A stretch of 64,000 nucleotides of DNA. Source: Membranipora membranacea (lineage: Eukaryota > Bryozoa > Gymnolaemata > Cheilostomatida > Membraniporidae). Every line of letters begins with the position of its first letter. Within the stretch, counting starts at the first letter, position 1. Shown here piece by piece: positions 36,903 to 49,100 of the stretch. The notes under the pieces are model-generated. The model was given only the letters and a program-made list of their open reading frames with translations, made no database searches and had not been told where the DNA came from. Where the stretch lies: assembly GCA_914767715.1 (NCBI GenBank), contig OU612075.1, forward strand, positions 20,894,001 to 20,958,000. The letters run 5' to 3'. Position numbers and translations under genes: made by a program.

Positions 36903-37330
36903 CTAGTCTTCTGATAAAACATCATCTCTGAGTGAAATTATCATGTGCTTGGTTTTTGACGTGTTTAGAGTCATGCCATTGTTGTTACACCATTCAGCAG
37001 TTTCCGCTGCGGTACAAGCTATTGATTGGTCAATTGTCATCTTTTTTCCTCGATGTATTGTCTGTGCAGAGGCCTTGGAGATGTCGGAAAATATTGTTAT
37101 ATCATCAGCGTACTTCACTATACTTTCTGAGCTGCTTGGGGAACTGATGAAAATGTTCCATAGTTTGGGGCCACACCTTGTGGTACTCCGACATTACAGA
37201 TACGCCGCGTTGAGATTGTTTTGGATGTTTTGTGTATGACTCGCTGTTTCCTGTTTGTTAAATAGTCAATGCACAGATTTATGATTGACTGATCATATTT
37301 ACATCATCCATAATGTGGGCAAGCGTATAC
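36903..37330 (-). pseudogene. Second LINE reverse-transcriptase fragment C
   Basis: The minus-strand translation gives CIDYLTNRKQRVIHKT, NVGVPQGVAPN and, after a frame change, VKYADDITIFSDI with a tail NTSKTKHMIIS. These are reverse transcriptase core motifs that duplicate those of element A, so this is a separate, shorter and more damaged insertion abutting it. Confidence 0.75.
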
Positions 37331-37725
37331 GGGCGCATGTTGTCATGATGTTCAACTCAAAATTCTTGTCACAGAATATTCCAAGTGACTACAAGAACTG
37401 ATCTGTTCTTCATTTGTAAATCTTATACATGCATCACAAAGTATGAAAGCTCAGCATTGATAGTTTCTTTCTCCCTCTCTACCACTTGAAACTCAACTAG
37501 TTCTTCCAAAGGAAGAAAACTATTACTGCAACAAATGAAACTATGCACCAAATCTTGATCCGTCAAAACAATTTCTTTTCTAGGCTCTAAATTTAATATC
37601 GCCAGTGGTTTGACGTAACATAGCCCCACATGTGCTTTCAGCAATGTATCTAAATCACTACTATAGTGTTACTTAGTCCAACACCTTCTAACTTTTCTCA
37701 TTATATTCAACAAAATCTGATATCA

Positions 37726-37778
37726 CCATAGACTTAATAATAAATAATAATAAATAATAAATATGATTATGTCTATGG
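37726..37778. repeat. Short palindromic TAA-rich element, copy 2
   Basis: Perfect CCATAGAC and GTCTATGG ends enclose a TAATAATAA-type core. The first 18 bases equal those of the element at 29699. Confidence 0.6.
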
Positions 37779-37979
37779 TTATCAGATACTTTGAAGTCCT
37801 AGGGATGGATGCTCATGAATTGCTAAGATATATAGCTGGATTAAAAATGCTCATCCATATTTAATATATTTGCCTGTTTTGCTGACTCACTGCAGGACAC
37901 ATTGTCATGGACACAAACCTCAAGAATTGCCATTCATTATACTTTTCTGCGGATCACTATAGTTATAGTCAAATACATG

Positions 37980-37985
37980 TTTATT
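37980..37985 (-). terminator. Candidate GDE1 polyadenylation signal
   Basis: Minus-strand AATAAA about 280 bases past the GDE1 stop. Confidence 0.4.
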
Positions 37986-38262
37986 TTCTGATTAATGTCA
38001 TATACAAAAGTATATAGTTATCATTAAGCTGGGTAAGTTAATAAGAAGTTCAGATCTCTTATGTACCTGAGGTAAGAAAAGTCTAAACTTCACAGAATGT
38101 TTCCTGAAAGTTGTAAATAAACATCATGTATACAGCTTGGATAAATATTGTTGCATCTCCAGCTGAATATGACCACCTAACACCTAACCTGCCACACATT
38201 CTATAATATCAATTATAATATAATATTATGGCAAATCTTTCCAGAAGACATACAGGGATGAG

Positions 38263-41200
38263 TTATGGTAGCAGTGTACAGTCATCGGTAATGTAAGGCA
38301 GACTCATGGTCCTGAGATACGCCTTCACATTAGGATTGTTGACAGTCCACACCACCACATCCACACCCCGAGCATTCCAGTACTTAACATTAGACACACT
38401 GACAGTCTCCTGCTCCATAAACACGGCATTAACACCACAAAAATCCCTACAATTAAAATCGGATTAATTCAATATAAGTGTGAAAACTTATTTAACCACC
38501 GCATTAGTTCTAGATTGTGTGTGTTGTACTATCTTTCTATGACTGTATAAGTTTGTATATATACAACTAAAGAAGTCAAAACAATAACCCACATATAAGC
38601 TGTGGAACTAAGACCAGGAATAGCATCTTCATCAGATTAAGTGTTCAAACGGAAGCAAGTGTGAGTTAGTGGCATTTTATTATCATACAGAAAGGAATGT
38701 CCGGTAATGTTATGCCACAATCTAACCCTAGCAGCAAGCTGAGTGCTTGGACCTCATCTTCAGGTGATCTGGTTTCATAATGGCATGGAGAATAACTCTA
38801 TTATTCTTCAGAGCAAGCAAATTTGATTTGAAAATTCACAGTTGAGCATTTGGTCACTGACCATACTACAATTCCCAAAAGGCCAGAATTCTTAATATAA
38901 TTTGCATGGCTTTGACGATCTGATAAGAGTGTCCGCAGGTCACATAAGAGCAGATGTAGGTAAATCAACTTCCTACACAAAGCCACTCACCATGTAAAGT
39001 AATTATTAGACAACTCCAATAATACATCAGCAATAGGGGCAGCGATTTTCTTCCACAACTCATGATTTCTGGGTTCTCCGCTGGTGTCCTTATTCGTTAT
39101 CACCCAGGGTCTAAACACATACAAATAAAGTAAGATATTCCTCATTATTAGCTAACAAAATGCATTAGAAACTCAATGGAGAGAGCGGACATCAGACATA
39201 TAGGAAGCCTTGAAGTGAGGAAGATGATATTACCAATATAATGATAGTCATCAGAGCCGATTTTTACAGGAACAAATGAATTTACGTCAGATGATTGGGA
39301 AGTGGCTATATCAATTCACATTTTAATTTTTAGGATAATCTGTAGGATTGGCAAAGTAATGTTTGCAGTTACAGTAAGAAATAATTTTCTCATGCAAAAG
39401 TCAGCTGTATATATTTAATCTCTTGATAAGCTGGCCTAACTGATGAAATGTAGGTAAGTTTATCCTGCACAAGCCTACGAGTATTCATCAACTATGTTGT
39501 AATAAACTTGCAATAAGAAAAGGATTGTCTATTTCGCAAAGGCACTTATTAAATGAATTTGTAATATAAATCACTTCGTAACATTGATACATTGTAAAAA
39601 CCTGACACATGCTGTCATATGTGGATTAATCTACCTGTGTGTCAGAATTGTGACAAACTGAGGCAGGCTCCATTTGACAGCATATAACAGGTGTGGATAG
39701 AAGGAGCAGACCACCGCCCACTCATGTAGATCTGGAAACTCCTCCACCATGGCTTTTAACACTTTAGCCATTGTTATAGGCCTCGATCCCTTCATGTCTA
39801 GAAATACTTTCAACCCTAATAATAGAAAAGAAAGAATGTGCGAGCACCACAAGCGTTGTTCGTTGATGTCAACATAGAATTTATTTGTCACATATTCACA
39901 AGTTTTGGCTAATTTCGTTATAGGTGTGATTTTGTAACAAAAACCATTATAGATTGAATCGTCATGAATAATGTCATTTTGTACCAAGCATGGAAATTCA
40001 TCGTCACAGGACCCCAAGGTGTGCTCTGACTACAAACTGAGAGCAAATATTGCGGCCTCTCCCTTAAGCACCCACTATTTCGCCGCCCATTCTTTGTAAT
40101 GTGGAGGTTGACTTAAAACCTTACGATTTTAACAAACATTTTTTTAACCCACATGGTAGATGGGCTGGTATGCTTGAGACTGTAATGATGGTATCAACAT
40201 TTCGGAATATACAATATTATCTTGCACATGGTTCTATTATCGTTGGAATGCGTATATATGCGTATATACCAAGTACAATATTTTTTTTCCAAAATGTAAT
40301 CGTTTTACACATATTTTATGGATGTTGAAGATTACTGATGTGTCATATCCACCCCCCCCCCCCCCGCAAGCTTTGATTAACTTGTTAACAAAGATATCAT
40401 CAGTATCTAGGTACCGTGGTTCTTGCACTCAGCAAGCATCTCTCTGAGATGTGGAACTTTTTCTCTTGAGAAACTTCCGGACCCTTGGAACTTAGCAGAT
40501 GCGTCTAACTTTTGTATATCGGTCCATGTCATCGATGATACTGTACCTGGAAATGGAAGAAATGGAATGCATTGCATCAGCTTATCATCATCATAATCTT
40601 TGAAACTAAGACAGTAACCCTTCTTACATACAGGCGCTATGACCCATATTACTGACACACTATACCCATCCCAGTATTAGTGGCACAAACGAAATCACAA
40701 GAGAAATATCATCATCATCATCCTCTTTGAGAGAGAGAGTACTGGCGCTATGACAGATAGTTCTCACACAATATACCCATCCCATCATTACAGATGAAGA
40801 CATCATATGAGATATAACTTGATAGTATCACTGCCAACAGCAACATTAAAACTAAGGACAATATGAATATAGCATACAGCTTGGCAAACAAGAGTTAGAG
40901 ATGATGTTAGAGTTGATAGATCCTAGACAGGATAAAATTTATTTCAAAAAATGAAAGACGCCGCATTAGTGGAGGGTTGCCGCTGGGAATATGACTATAG
41001 TCAGGATGAGACACTGGACTTGAAGTCTCAGTTCTATTAGAAAAGTTGTTAGATTACCCCAGTAAGCAGGGATCATAGTGGATCATAGTGGTCGGGTGGA
41101 GGCAATAAATCACTATGATCCCAATTTTACTGCACTTAGGTTCACAGGCTGTTTTATTCCATATGCCCTAATGACTTTTCAGTCTGATATCTTGAAAAAC

Positions 41201-42069
41201 CATACCAAACATGCCCTAGTAGGACTGTCACAGTTTAGCTCCCTCAAGTAATGTGACACATCCTCCTTCATTGGATGATATGAAATCACTAACTACCATA
41301 AGAACTCCAGAGAAAGAACCCACCCGTTCCATCTGTTGTACGATCCACAGTACTATCATGTATGATGATGGGCTCATTATCAGCTGTCAGCGTTATGTCT
41401 ATCTCCACAGCCTTAACCCCAAGTCTAACTGCCTCACGCACACCTGTGCAAAAGTAAACAAAAATCATCTAATATGACATATCATATATGTTGATTGCAA
41501 TTTAGCCAAAAACACCACCTCCCTACAAAATTATTTATTCATTCATTTTTTTATTTGGTAATATAATGGATGACATATCACAATGACGGTGATGGAATGG
41601 ATCTCTGTTGTTTAAAACTATTTGAAAATATTTTGGTAAAAGGAATTAGGATCTTGAGCGTGAATATCAGCCATTTAAAATTTGCTCATCCCAGTTGGCA
41701 TATCTGCCAATTTGTAAAGAGTAAAGATTTTTATCAAAGCTTACTAGCTCACGAAAAGATTAAAATCATAACACTGTTACGTGATCTAAAATAAAAAGTA
41801 TATAATAATAATCTATATATGAGCCTTGCCAGATAGTGAGATTTACCTGCTAGTGTGTTTTCTGGTGCATTAATAGCACATGCTCGGTGTCCGATCACAT
41901 TAATATCCTGTCGCAGACTTTTCCAAACATACTCATCTGACTTTCTAGCTTTCATTATCTCCACAGCACCAAAGAGCAGCGACGCCAATAAGATGGATGT
42001 GTAAGTGTTGAAGAGGAAACGGAGCAACAGAGCAATAGTCACCCAGAAGGGTATCAGGAAGAATATCAT
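38263..42069 (-). CDS. GDE1: Glycerophosphodiester phosphodiesterase 1 (membrane GDPD)
   Basis: Six exons on the minus strand, 42069-41847, 41443-41324, 40546-40415, 39815-39635, 39110-38991 and 38446-38263, give 319 residues (human GDE1 about 331). The N-terminus has hydrophobic segments (about 2-38), so it is membrane-anchored. The TIM-barrel catalytic core follows: H61-R62 in NVIGHRA, APENTLAG, E88 and D90 in VEIDITLT, H103 in IIIHDSTVDRTTDGTG, then KVFLDMKG, VVCSFYPHLLYAV, ILTHRPWVITN and, at the end, VDVVVWTVNN and YITDD. The family hydrolyses glycerophosphodiesters (such as glycerophosphoinositol or N-acyl-glycerophosphoethanolamine) to glycerol-3-phosphate and an alcohol. The usual HRG is HRA here. 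An acceptor-like TTTTTAG about 19 bases upstream of the ATG suggests a spliced 5' UTR. Confidence 0.93.
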
Positions 42070-42537
42070 TTTTGACGCAGCAGTTCTAAAAAGAGAATAA
42101 AAGTTTTGTATCTGTGACAATCAACAAAATTGTATGGCCATCTTATATACCTTTCAGAAACTCTCAAATAAGCCTGAGCCAATCTATCAGATTCTGAGAG
42201 GTCTGATGATTCAGGTTTGATCCCCTGTGATGGATGTCAGGTCTGCCTTTGAGTCCGGTCTGTGTGGATCAGCACCATAATATATTAGGGGTTAGAATCG
42301 GGGAACGCTACAGCTCAGTGTTACTAAGTTACACGTAACTGTAGATGCAACAGGTTTTTTTTACATTGTTACACATTCTAGAGGTTTTGGCTCTGGTCAA
42401 TAGAATTCTCACATAAATATTATCATGGTGCTAAATTCTAAATGCAAGTCTTTTCATGTACAACAAATGCTCCTGTTTTCGAATGATATAACTGAATGAT
42501 GAACTATATTTGTCGTGTTTGCCTTTGACCGAGTTTT
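42070..42537. other. Upstream region of GDE1
   Basis: No gene. Apart from a likely 5' UTR splice acceptor just before the GDE1 start I see nothing. Confidence 0.4.
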
Positions 42538-43219
42538 TTAAAGGGATAATACACTTCTGATCTCTGTTTGGCAGCCAATGGAGCACAGAAAAATGTATGT
42601 ACATACAAAAACTCCTTATTTGTAATTCAAAACCCCTTGTTCTGCTCAAATGTACATTCTAAATTGTAGTTGTGCATCTCCAACAAGAAATAAGACAACT
42701 AACAGAATTGCTTGTGATCTGAAAAAAACTGATTTTGTGAGCAGTTGTGTGCTCCTACCTCTTGGTTAGTGTTTCAATTGTCCAGATACTCAAAGTGCGC
42801 ATGTGCAATAAGGATGACCTTTTGACTTTAGCTTGTTATTTTCTAACAGCCCAGCTTAACACTGTTATTACCATAACCGGATATGGTAATAAAAGTGTTA
42901 AGCTGGGCTGTTAGAAAATAATAAGCTAAAGTCAAAAGGTCATCCTTATTGCACATGCGCACTTTGAGTATCTGGACAATTGAAACACTAACCAAGAGGT
43001 AGGAGCACACAACTGCTCACAAAATAAGTTTTTTTCAGATCACAAGCAATTCTGTTAGTTGTCTTATTTCTTGTTGGAGATGCACAACTACAATTTAGAA
43101 TGCACATTTGAGCAGAACAAGGGGTTTTGAATTACAAATAAGGAGTTTTTGTATGTACATACATTTTTCTGTGCTCCATTGGCTGCCAAACAGAGATCAG
43201 AAGTGTATTATCCCTTTAA
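42538..43219. mobile_element. Long palindromic fold-back element, family 2
   Basis: A nearly perfect inverted repeat with its core at 42542-43215 (674 bp), centred near 42878 on CCATAACCGGATATGG. The ends are AGGGATAATACAC and GTGTATTATCCCT, each flanked by TTAA. The arms, about 330 bp each, encode the same short open frame twice in opposite directions (starting MSRTRGFELQ), which follows from the palindrome. The TTAA flanks resemble piggyBac-type target sites, although a TA duplication is also possible. No transposase is encoded. Confidence 0.85.
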
Positions 43220-43363
43220 TGGTTATTGCCAAGACAAAATATTACGTTTTCTGTCTAACATTTACTCTGATGCGACTGCAAAATTATTGGGAATAAATTT
43301 CCCTTAGATCAACGAGCATGGATTTTGTGGTTATAATTGGCATTACCCCCTAAGTAGGTAACG

Positions 43364-43776
43364 TAAACCACTGCTGACACAGCTGGGCTTTGCCCAGCAT
43401 AGCCACCAGTCAAAAATTTAAATAGAGAGTTGTGGCATCAAAACATCTAGCCAATAGCTTTGAATGGAGTTATATCAGCTCTCAAAATCTAAGGAGTATC
43501 TTCTTCCCCAGCCATCCACCATTAGTGATGACATATGTTGAGGTTGACCAATCAGGTTGGATCTCAGCTAGATTTTAAAGGCACCTGATTGGTCAACCTC
43601 AAAATATGTCGTCACTAATGGTGGATGGCTGGGGAAGAAGATACTCCTTACATTTTGAGAGCTCATATAACTCCATTCAAAGCTACTGGCTAGATGTTTT
43701 GATGCCAAAACGCTCTATTTAAATTTTGGACTGGTGGCACTGCTGGGCAAAGCCCAGCTGTGTCAGCGGTGGTTTA
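43364..43776. mobile_element. Palindromic MITE-like element, family 1, copy 2
   Basis: A 413-bp inverted repeat with ends TAAACCACTGCTGACAC and GTGTCAGCGGTGGTTTA. It is collinear with 3077-3531 at high identity over both arms (CAGCTGGGCTTTGCCCAGC, GATGACATATGTTGAGGTTG), with a deletion near the centre. It has no coding capacity. Confidence 0.88.
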
Positions 43777-45066
43777 ATGAGACGTTGAAATTTTCTGCAA
43801 CTGACGTAAAATCTGTGTGCAAATGGCAAACATTAAAGCCAGTAGAAACCCCCCCCCCTCCACCTTAAGTTGCTAACATTATCTCATGTAACAGGAAATT
43901 TTAGTAGGCTTAAGCAACAAAAAATATGAGAAGAGCAATGACAACATAAAAAAATTGTCCTTATCTTGTGTGAGGAAAACCCTGTGGCTCTTTTGCTATT
44001 GGGTGCCAATGCTAACAAATCTAAACGAGAAAGACGGGGGCCGTTATTTTTTCAATGTGAAGCATTAAAAAGTGGACACAAGAAAAGAATAGAGAGCAAA
44101 GTTTTCTCAAGTAAACCGAATGATATAGTAAATTGCCAATTATAATCGACATATTATGTTGAACATAGTTGGAAATCTCATGTCCAGTTCCTGCAGATCA
44201 AATTGTTGCATTGTCCTATTACATACTGGCAATGTTACATTCAATACGACAACTTGACACCCAGAGACTATACCAAGTTTGGTCCATTTGCCTGCATTCT
44301 GAATTGCTCCCGATCCACTGGTCACGCCCAAGGCAAAGGCCTTTGCCTGTGGCGTGACCAGTGGAAGGAAACAACTGGAATGCAGGCAATTGGATCAAGT
44401 CCTGGTACGTTGATGTCGAACATAGAGATAGACAAAAACACGGGTGAGAGACATCGTCATGATAAAAAAACATATATAATATAAACAGAACAAAATCACA
44501 ATCATCTTGGTTTTGTTTACTTAGCTGACTGCATTTTCCTTTTTTTGTTGGTGTTTGTCTTGTTGTTTTTCTTGTTGTTGTAGTACTATCTAATACTGAA
44601 TATGAGGCTAGATATCTGTGCGCTGTTGCCACACAGTTCAGCTCCAATCAATGTTTGATGTGCTCAGTTCACTTGTCGGATCAAGAGTCCACAAGCTAAG
44701 CTCTTTACTCGCTATTAATACTTCACTCACTCTCCCTAATCATCTCTGTTCATTCATGTATGAACTAGGGGCTCTCATTCATACTGTTAACATATTTGTA
44801 ATACTTTGTAGTTGTCTTTTCTTGTACATGAGAAGACAACTAGCAAATGTAATACATGAATTCCTCATACACAAATTAGATAAATTCCTCATACACCCAA
44901 CAGGGAGTTTGGGACAAACTCCCTGCTCTCAATCTCCACAAGCGATCACATAGCACGTAGCACGTAACCACATTTATCTTAACTCGTTCACAACAATCGT
45001 CAACTATGAACTTTTGTTAAAGTTAAGTTAGTTCATCCTTGGTTTATCATTGGATAGTTGGTTTGA
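43777..45066. other. Repeat-rich intergenic stretch
   Basis: No gene is supported. The family C hairpin at 44286-44392 is the only structured feature I can define. Confidence 0.45.
44286..44392. repeat. Hairpin repeat family C, copy 2
   Basis: ATTTGCCTGCATT...CCACTGGTCACGCC pairs with GGCGTGACCAGTGG...AATGCAGGCAAT around a self-complementary CAAGGCAAAGGCCTTTGCCTG centre. It matches the copy at 25256-25343, with the centre longer by about 20 bases. Confidence 0.75.
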
Positions 45067-45330
45067 TATACCTCGTCATATACCTCGTTATATACATTGT
45101 TACATACCTTGTTACATACCTTGTTACAAACCTTGTTACGAACCTTGTTACAAACCTTGTTACAAACCTTGTTACATACCTTGTTAAATACCTTGTTACA
45201 TAGCTTGTTACATACCTTGTTACAAACCTTGTTACATACATTGTTACAAACCTTGTTACATACCTTGTTACATACCTTGTTAAATACATTGTTACATAGC
45301 TTGTTACATACCTTGTTACATACCTTGTTC
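45067..45330. repeat. 12-bp tandem satellite
   Basis: About 22 head-to-tail copies of a 12-bp unit, CCTTGTTACATA, with variants at the ACATA part (ACAAA, AAATA, ACATAG). Because the unit is a multiple of three it produces open frames on both strands (C-N-K-V repeats on minus). I treat these as non-coding. Confidence 0.95.
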
Positions 45331-45654
45331 CGGTTTATCACTAACATCAATGGTGGACGATGGCTCTAATTTGTGGGCCGTTAATCGATTAAACATTCCA
45401 GGGTCAAAAATATAGATATCAACATGACAAGACTCGGATTTTAGGAGTTTGGAGGGATGAGCAGTAGACTGCCAGTGGGAAGAGTGTTCCAATTCTCACT
45501 GGTCTAACAAGCTGCTTGAAGGCTTTGAGTATCAACTCACGTGATCTGCTTGGGAGAGTGCGTTGGCTGAAGCCAATGGTTTTATTAGCTTTAGATGCTA
45601 TTGAAGGAACATATTTGGCCCAGGTCGGCTATTGGATCCATCCCTCTGTTGTGC
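45331..45654. other. Spacer, nothing recognised
   Basis: A short non-coding stretch between the satellite and repeat family A. Confidence 0.4.
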
Positions 45655-46110
45655 TAAAAATGTGTCCGGTAAATGGCCACCCGCCACACATCACTGTAAA
45701 GTGTGACTGTCAAGAACCCATTCGGATGCCTGTTTGGCATTTGCCGGATGTCTGCATGGCATCCGATGATTGCCAAATGGGCATCCGGGTAGCACTCAGA
45801 CATCCGGATGGGGTTGTTGCCCCGATGATGAGTGTCTACAACCCATCCTCATATGTTACAAACCAATCCGCCTCCGTCAAATTTGTGTCCGGACGCGTTA
45901 TATGCAACGGAATGCCAACTTGGTAACTGGCAGTTATCCTAGTGCCAACCGGATCCCTATCGGGCAACCGCCGGATGCCGCCCGGACATCCGGCCGTTGC
46001 AAAATAAATACTAGGCATCCGGTTGAGTTCTTAGCGCAGCACCCTCTACTCCAAGATACCTCATTGATTCAAACTTGGGAATATCGGTGCTGTGAAGACA
46101 AAGTGTGATC
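45655..46110 (+). repeat. Dispersed repeat family A, copy 2
   Basis: Aligns to the minus strand of 15410-15890 through TGTCCGGTAAATGGCCA, GTGTGACTGTCAAGAACCCA, GATGATGAGTGTCTACAACC and GTTCTTAGCGCAGCA. It is richer in CpG and has more GGATGCC and CATCCGG motifs than copy 1, as expected if it is younger. About 60 bases of copy 1 near the left end are absent here. Confidence 0.75.
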
Positions 46111-49100
46111 TGGTGGATTTTGCTTCCTGGTGAAGGCTATATGCTGACACTTGAGCGGATGAAACTGCATGTCCCTGGTCTCTTCCCACTGCTCAAGCTT
46201 AGTTAGTGAGATCAGCTTGGAGGTCTCTGTAGTTTTCTGATGTGTTATAGAGAGGGTAAAGACAAGGATAGGTAAGATTATATGATGTTCAGATTCTGCT
46301 TTGTATTAACCTGATGGTCTGAAAATGTATGCTGAATGAACCAAGGGCAAGATGTTCTCTTGTACTCTCCAGCGTCAGATAAGTTGAAATGAGTACTAGA
46401 TTATTTTTCTAAATTACTATGCAGTGGTCTATGGGAAACCCTGGCAAGATCACTGACAACATAATACCAATCATTTTGTAATGAAGGAAGTTTCACACAT
46501 GTCAATTTTATAGAAATGTCTTAGTTTGACTCAATAAAAAGCTTCCGTTTCCGTAAAACTACTGCCCTCTATTGGTTATCATCGAAATGAAAAGGGTAGT
46601 TTTCAAGTCAAAGAAGAGGGTCAGCAACAGGATCAGAGAGGAGCTTTTTGTTAGACACCAACTCTACTGAGCAGGTTTTTTGATGTACTGAACACTACAT
46701 ACCATATCAGTTGTTCCTGTGAGCCGATATTATATATAGATTTAGGAGAACTCCCCTTGTTTCTCTACACGTACATACATAACATAATAAAGTAGTTTGC
46801 CCTACTAGTACTACTTACTAAACTTACTTACTACTATCAAAAACATTTTTTTACCATTATCCCATTCCAACTATCAGTCAGAAGAGCTCTGAAATTGGCC
46901 ACAGTAAGTGTCTCTCAAGGGTGAAAGCAACTGACAGAAAGTTATTTCCTGTTTTCACCCCTGCTGTCTTTGAGTATATATTATGATCCAAGACCAATGT
47001 ATGTATGTATGCGCCGGCCCTTATTGATGATGCTATTTTTATTTATGTATTTACTCATAGGCTTTCTTGTAAGGTTGGTAATTTAGAAGCTATGGTATGA
47101 TTATCAACAGTCTTAAGACTGAATCTCTCGTAGTCATACACTACTAATCATATAATATATATATATCCATCTAAAATATGGCCTCCTGGTGGCCGGGTCG
47201 CATGTACATCATGATACCAGACTCAGTCAGGGCAATTAAACAGTTTGTTGGTCAGCTCAAGCTTTTTCTGCTGCAAGGGTGTGAATGAGCGCTTGAGACT
47301 TGCAAGTCTGTATTAGCCCATAGATATGACTATGTGACACTGGACATGGGAAAACACAGGCTTGCAAGTACCAGGGCCGATGTTTTTAAACTCAATATTC
47401 TGCATCCCGGTATTTTGATTCTGCCTCAAAGGCCCTGGGCCTAATCGTTAGATAAAATGTTATTGTCTAATTTAGCCTTAGGTGCGTGCCTCCAGGAGAC
47501 CACAGACTTATTTATATTAACCTCCACTGCACAAACAATCCAGTTCTGTCTCCCATGTTTGCGGTGTGAAAGTCGATACAGTGCTTGGTTTAGCTTGGTT
47601 TACAAGTAGGCCTACCATATTCATGCTTTAAATATGCATTGAATGGGGTTGAAAAAATTGGACCTTTCCCTACAAGCGTGTGAGTTTTGTGAACTCCCTC
47701 TAGGTAGGGGTCAAGGCACCGTGTGTGACTTTGTTGTAGGCCAATGTCCAATAATGTCTCCCTTTTATATAAAAACGTAGGAATATTGTACTATCAACTG
47801 AGTTCTTGTAGCAACTATGGCTGAGAGGTGGTTACTTTTGAAATGGACTGTATGTCCCGGGAGGTTTTGGTTTATCAGTCTGTGATCCCAAGAGGCAAAC
47901 ACCTAAGGCTTATCTAGATAAGCTTGTCAAGGCGGGCTACACATTGTGTTAGTATCCGGAGTTGTAACTGGAGATGTCATATCCTTGTATTCCAGTGAGC
48001 CAGTAGTATTGCTTAATGCTGTCTGATGAAGCAAGTACACATTGGGTTCAGGTAATAGAACACAAAAAGAAAGGGGTGTTGTTGTCCTAAGTAAAACTAT
48101 GACAAACAATGAGCATTTAAACTAGCCTGTGCAATTGATTTAAAGTGTTAGTCTTTTTTTCGGGCTTACTTTGTCAACACTTGTATCCTGCAAAGAGAGT
48201 GGTTATGCCAAAAGTGTCAGCCTATACAAGGTTATAATCTTGTAATGATGGTCATCTTCCATCCCTATGTTTCATGCCGTAATCAAGAGATAATACTGTG
48301 AACATAGCTAACCTATGGGATCGCAGCTCAACGACCGAGGAGTTTTGTTAGTTCTGTTGTGCATAATTTAGTAAAAGTGCGTAATTCCCTATGTTATTGG
48401 CCTTGTCCAGAGAGAAGTTGATGGATAACCCGAGAGGGCAAACTTGAGGACAAACTTTATCGCTAGCTAACATTAATTTCTAAGAAATACCTGTCCTTAC
48501 TTGTGATAGTTGATGCTAGTTATCATTAAATCATCCCGAAGAAGCTGAACTTAACTCTTAGCCAATATTAACTACTCTATGATGTTGATGTACTGCCGTT
48601 GTATGACTATATTCTCCACACATGTACTCATCTTGCCTTAGATTAAAGCTTAGGTGTGAGATAGATCATCTTTCTTTCAGTCTAATATCTTTGTTTTGAT
48701 TGTAATGATTTCAACTTTACAGAGTATCTCGTGATCCAGACGACCTATGGGTGATACTGTACATTAAACTCTGGCCTGTGGTAAATGCTGCCTTTAACTT
48801 CCATTCTAAGGTGAGACATTAAATGTGCACTCTTTTTTATCTTTGTTTGTGAAAGTTTTGAGGTTTTTTTTGTTGAAAAAATTCACATAAAGCTGATCAC
48901 AATGCCTTCCTCCCACCATATTTTGAGTAGTTCATAGCAATTTGGTGGTGAGATGGATGACATGTCAGTCTGTTTAATGGTTAGGTGGGATTTAAACCAC
49001 TAAAAAATTATAGGTCTGTTACGGTAATGTTTACTTAGGACCTTATTGTGACTTATGGGATCTGTTGTTATCGGAACATGGTTAGGGGTTAGGTCAATTA

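Larger units (their letters stand above)
37331..38262. other. Intergenic between LINE remnants and GDE1
   Basis: No gene. It contains the short palindromic element at 37726-37778 and minus-strand AATAAA at 37985-37980 for GDE1. Confidence 0.5.

Noticed and set aside
42431-43296. Two open frames with the same start (MSRTRGFELQ) on opposite strands
   Set aside because: They are mirror images created by the palindromic element. The frames differ only where the element ends.
45067-45330. Regular short repeats suggestive of a CRISPR array
   Set aside because: Units are contiguous with no unique spacers, and the context is a eukaryotic genome.
45033-45350. Open frames coding repeated Cys-Asn-Lys-Val or Thr-Arg-Tyr-Val
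   Set aside because: They arise from the 12-bp satellite on both strands in several frames, so they are not evidence of a gene.
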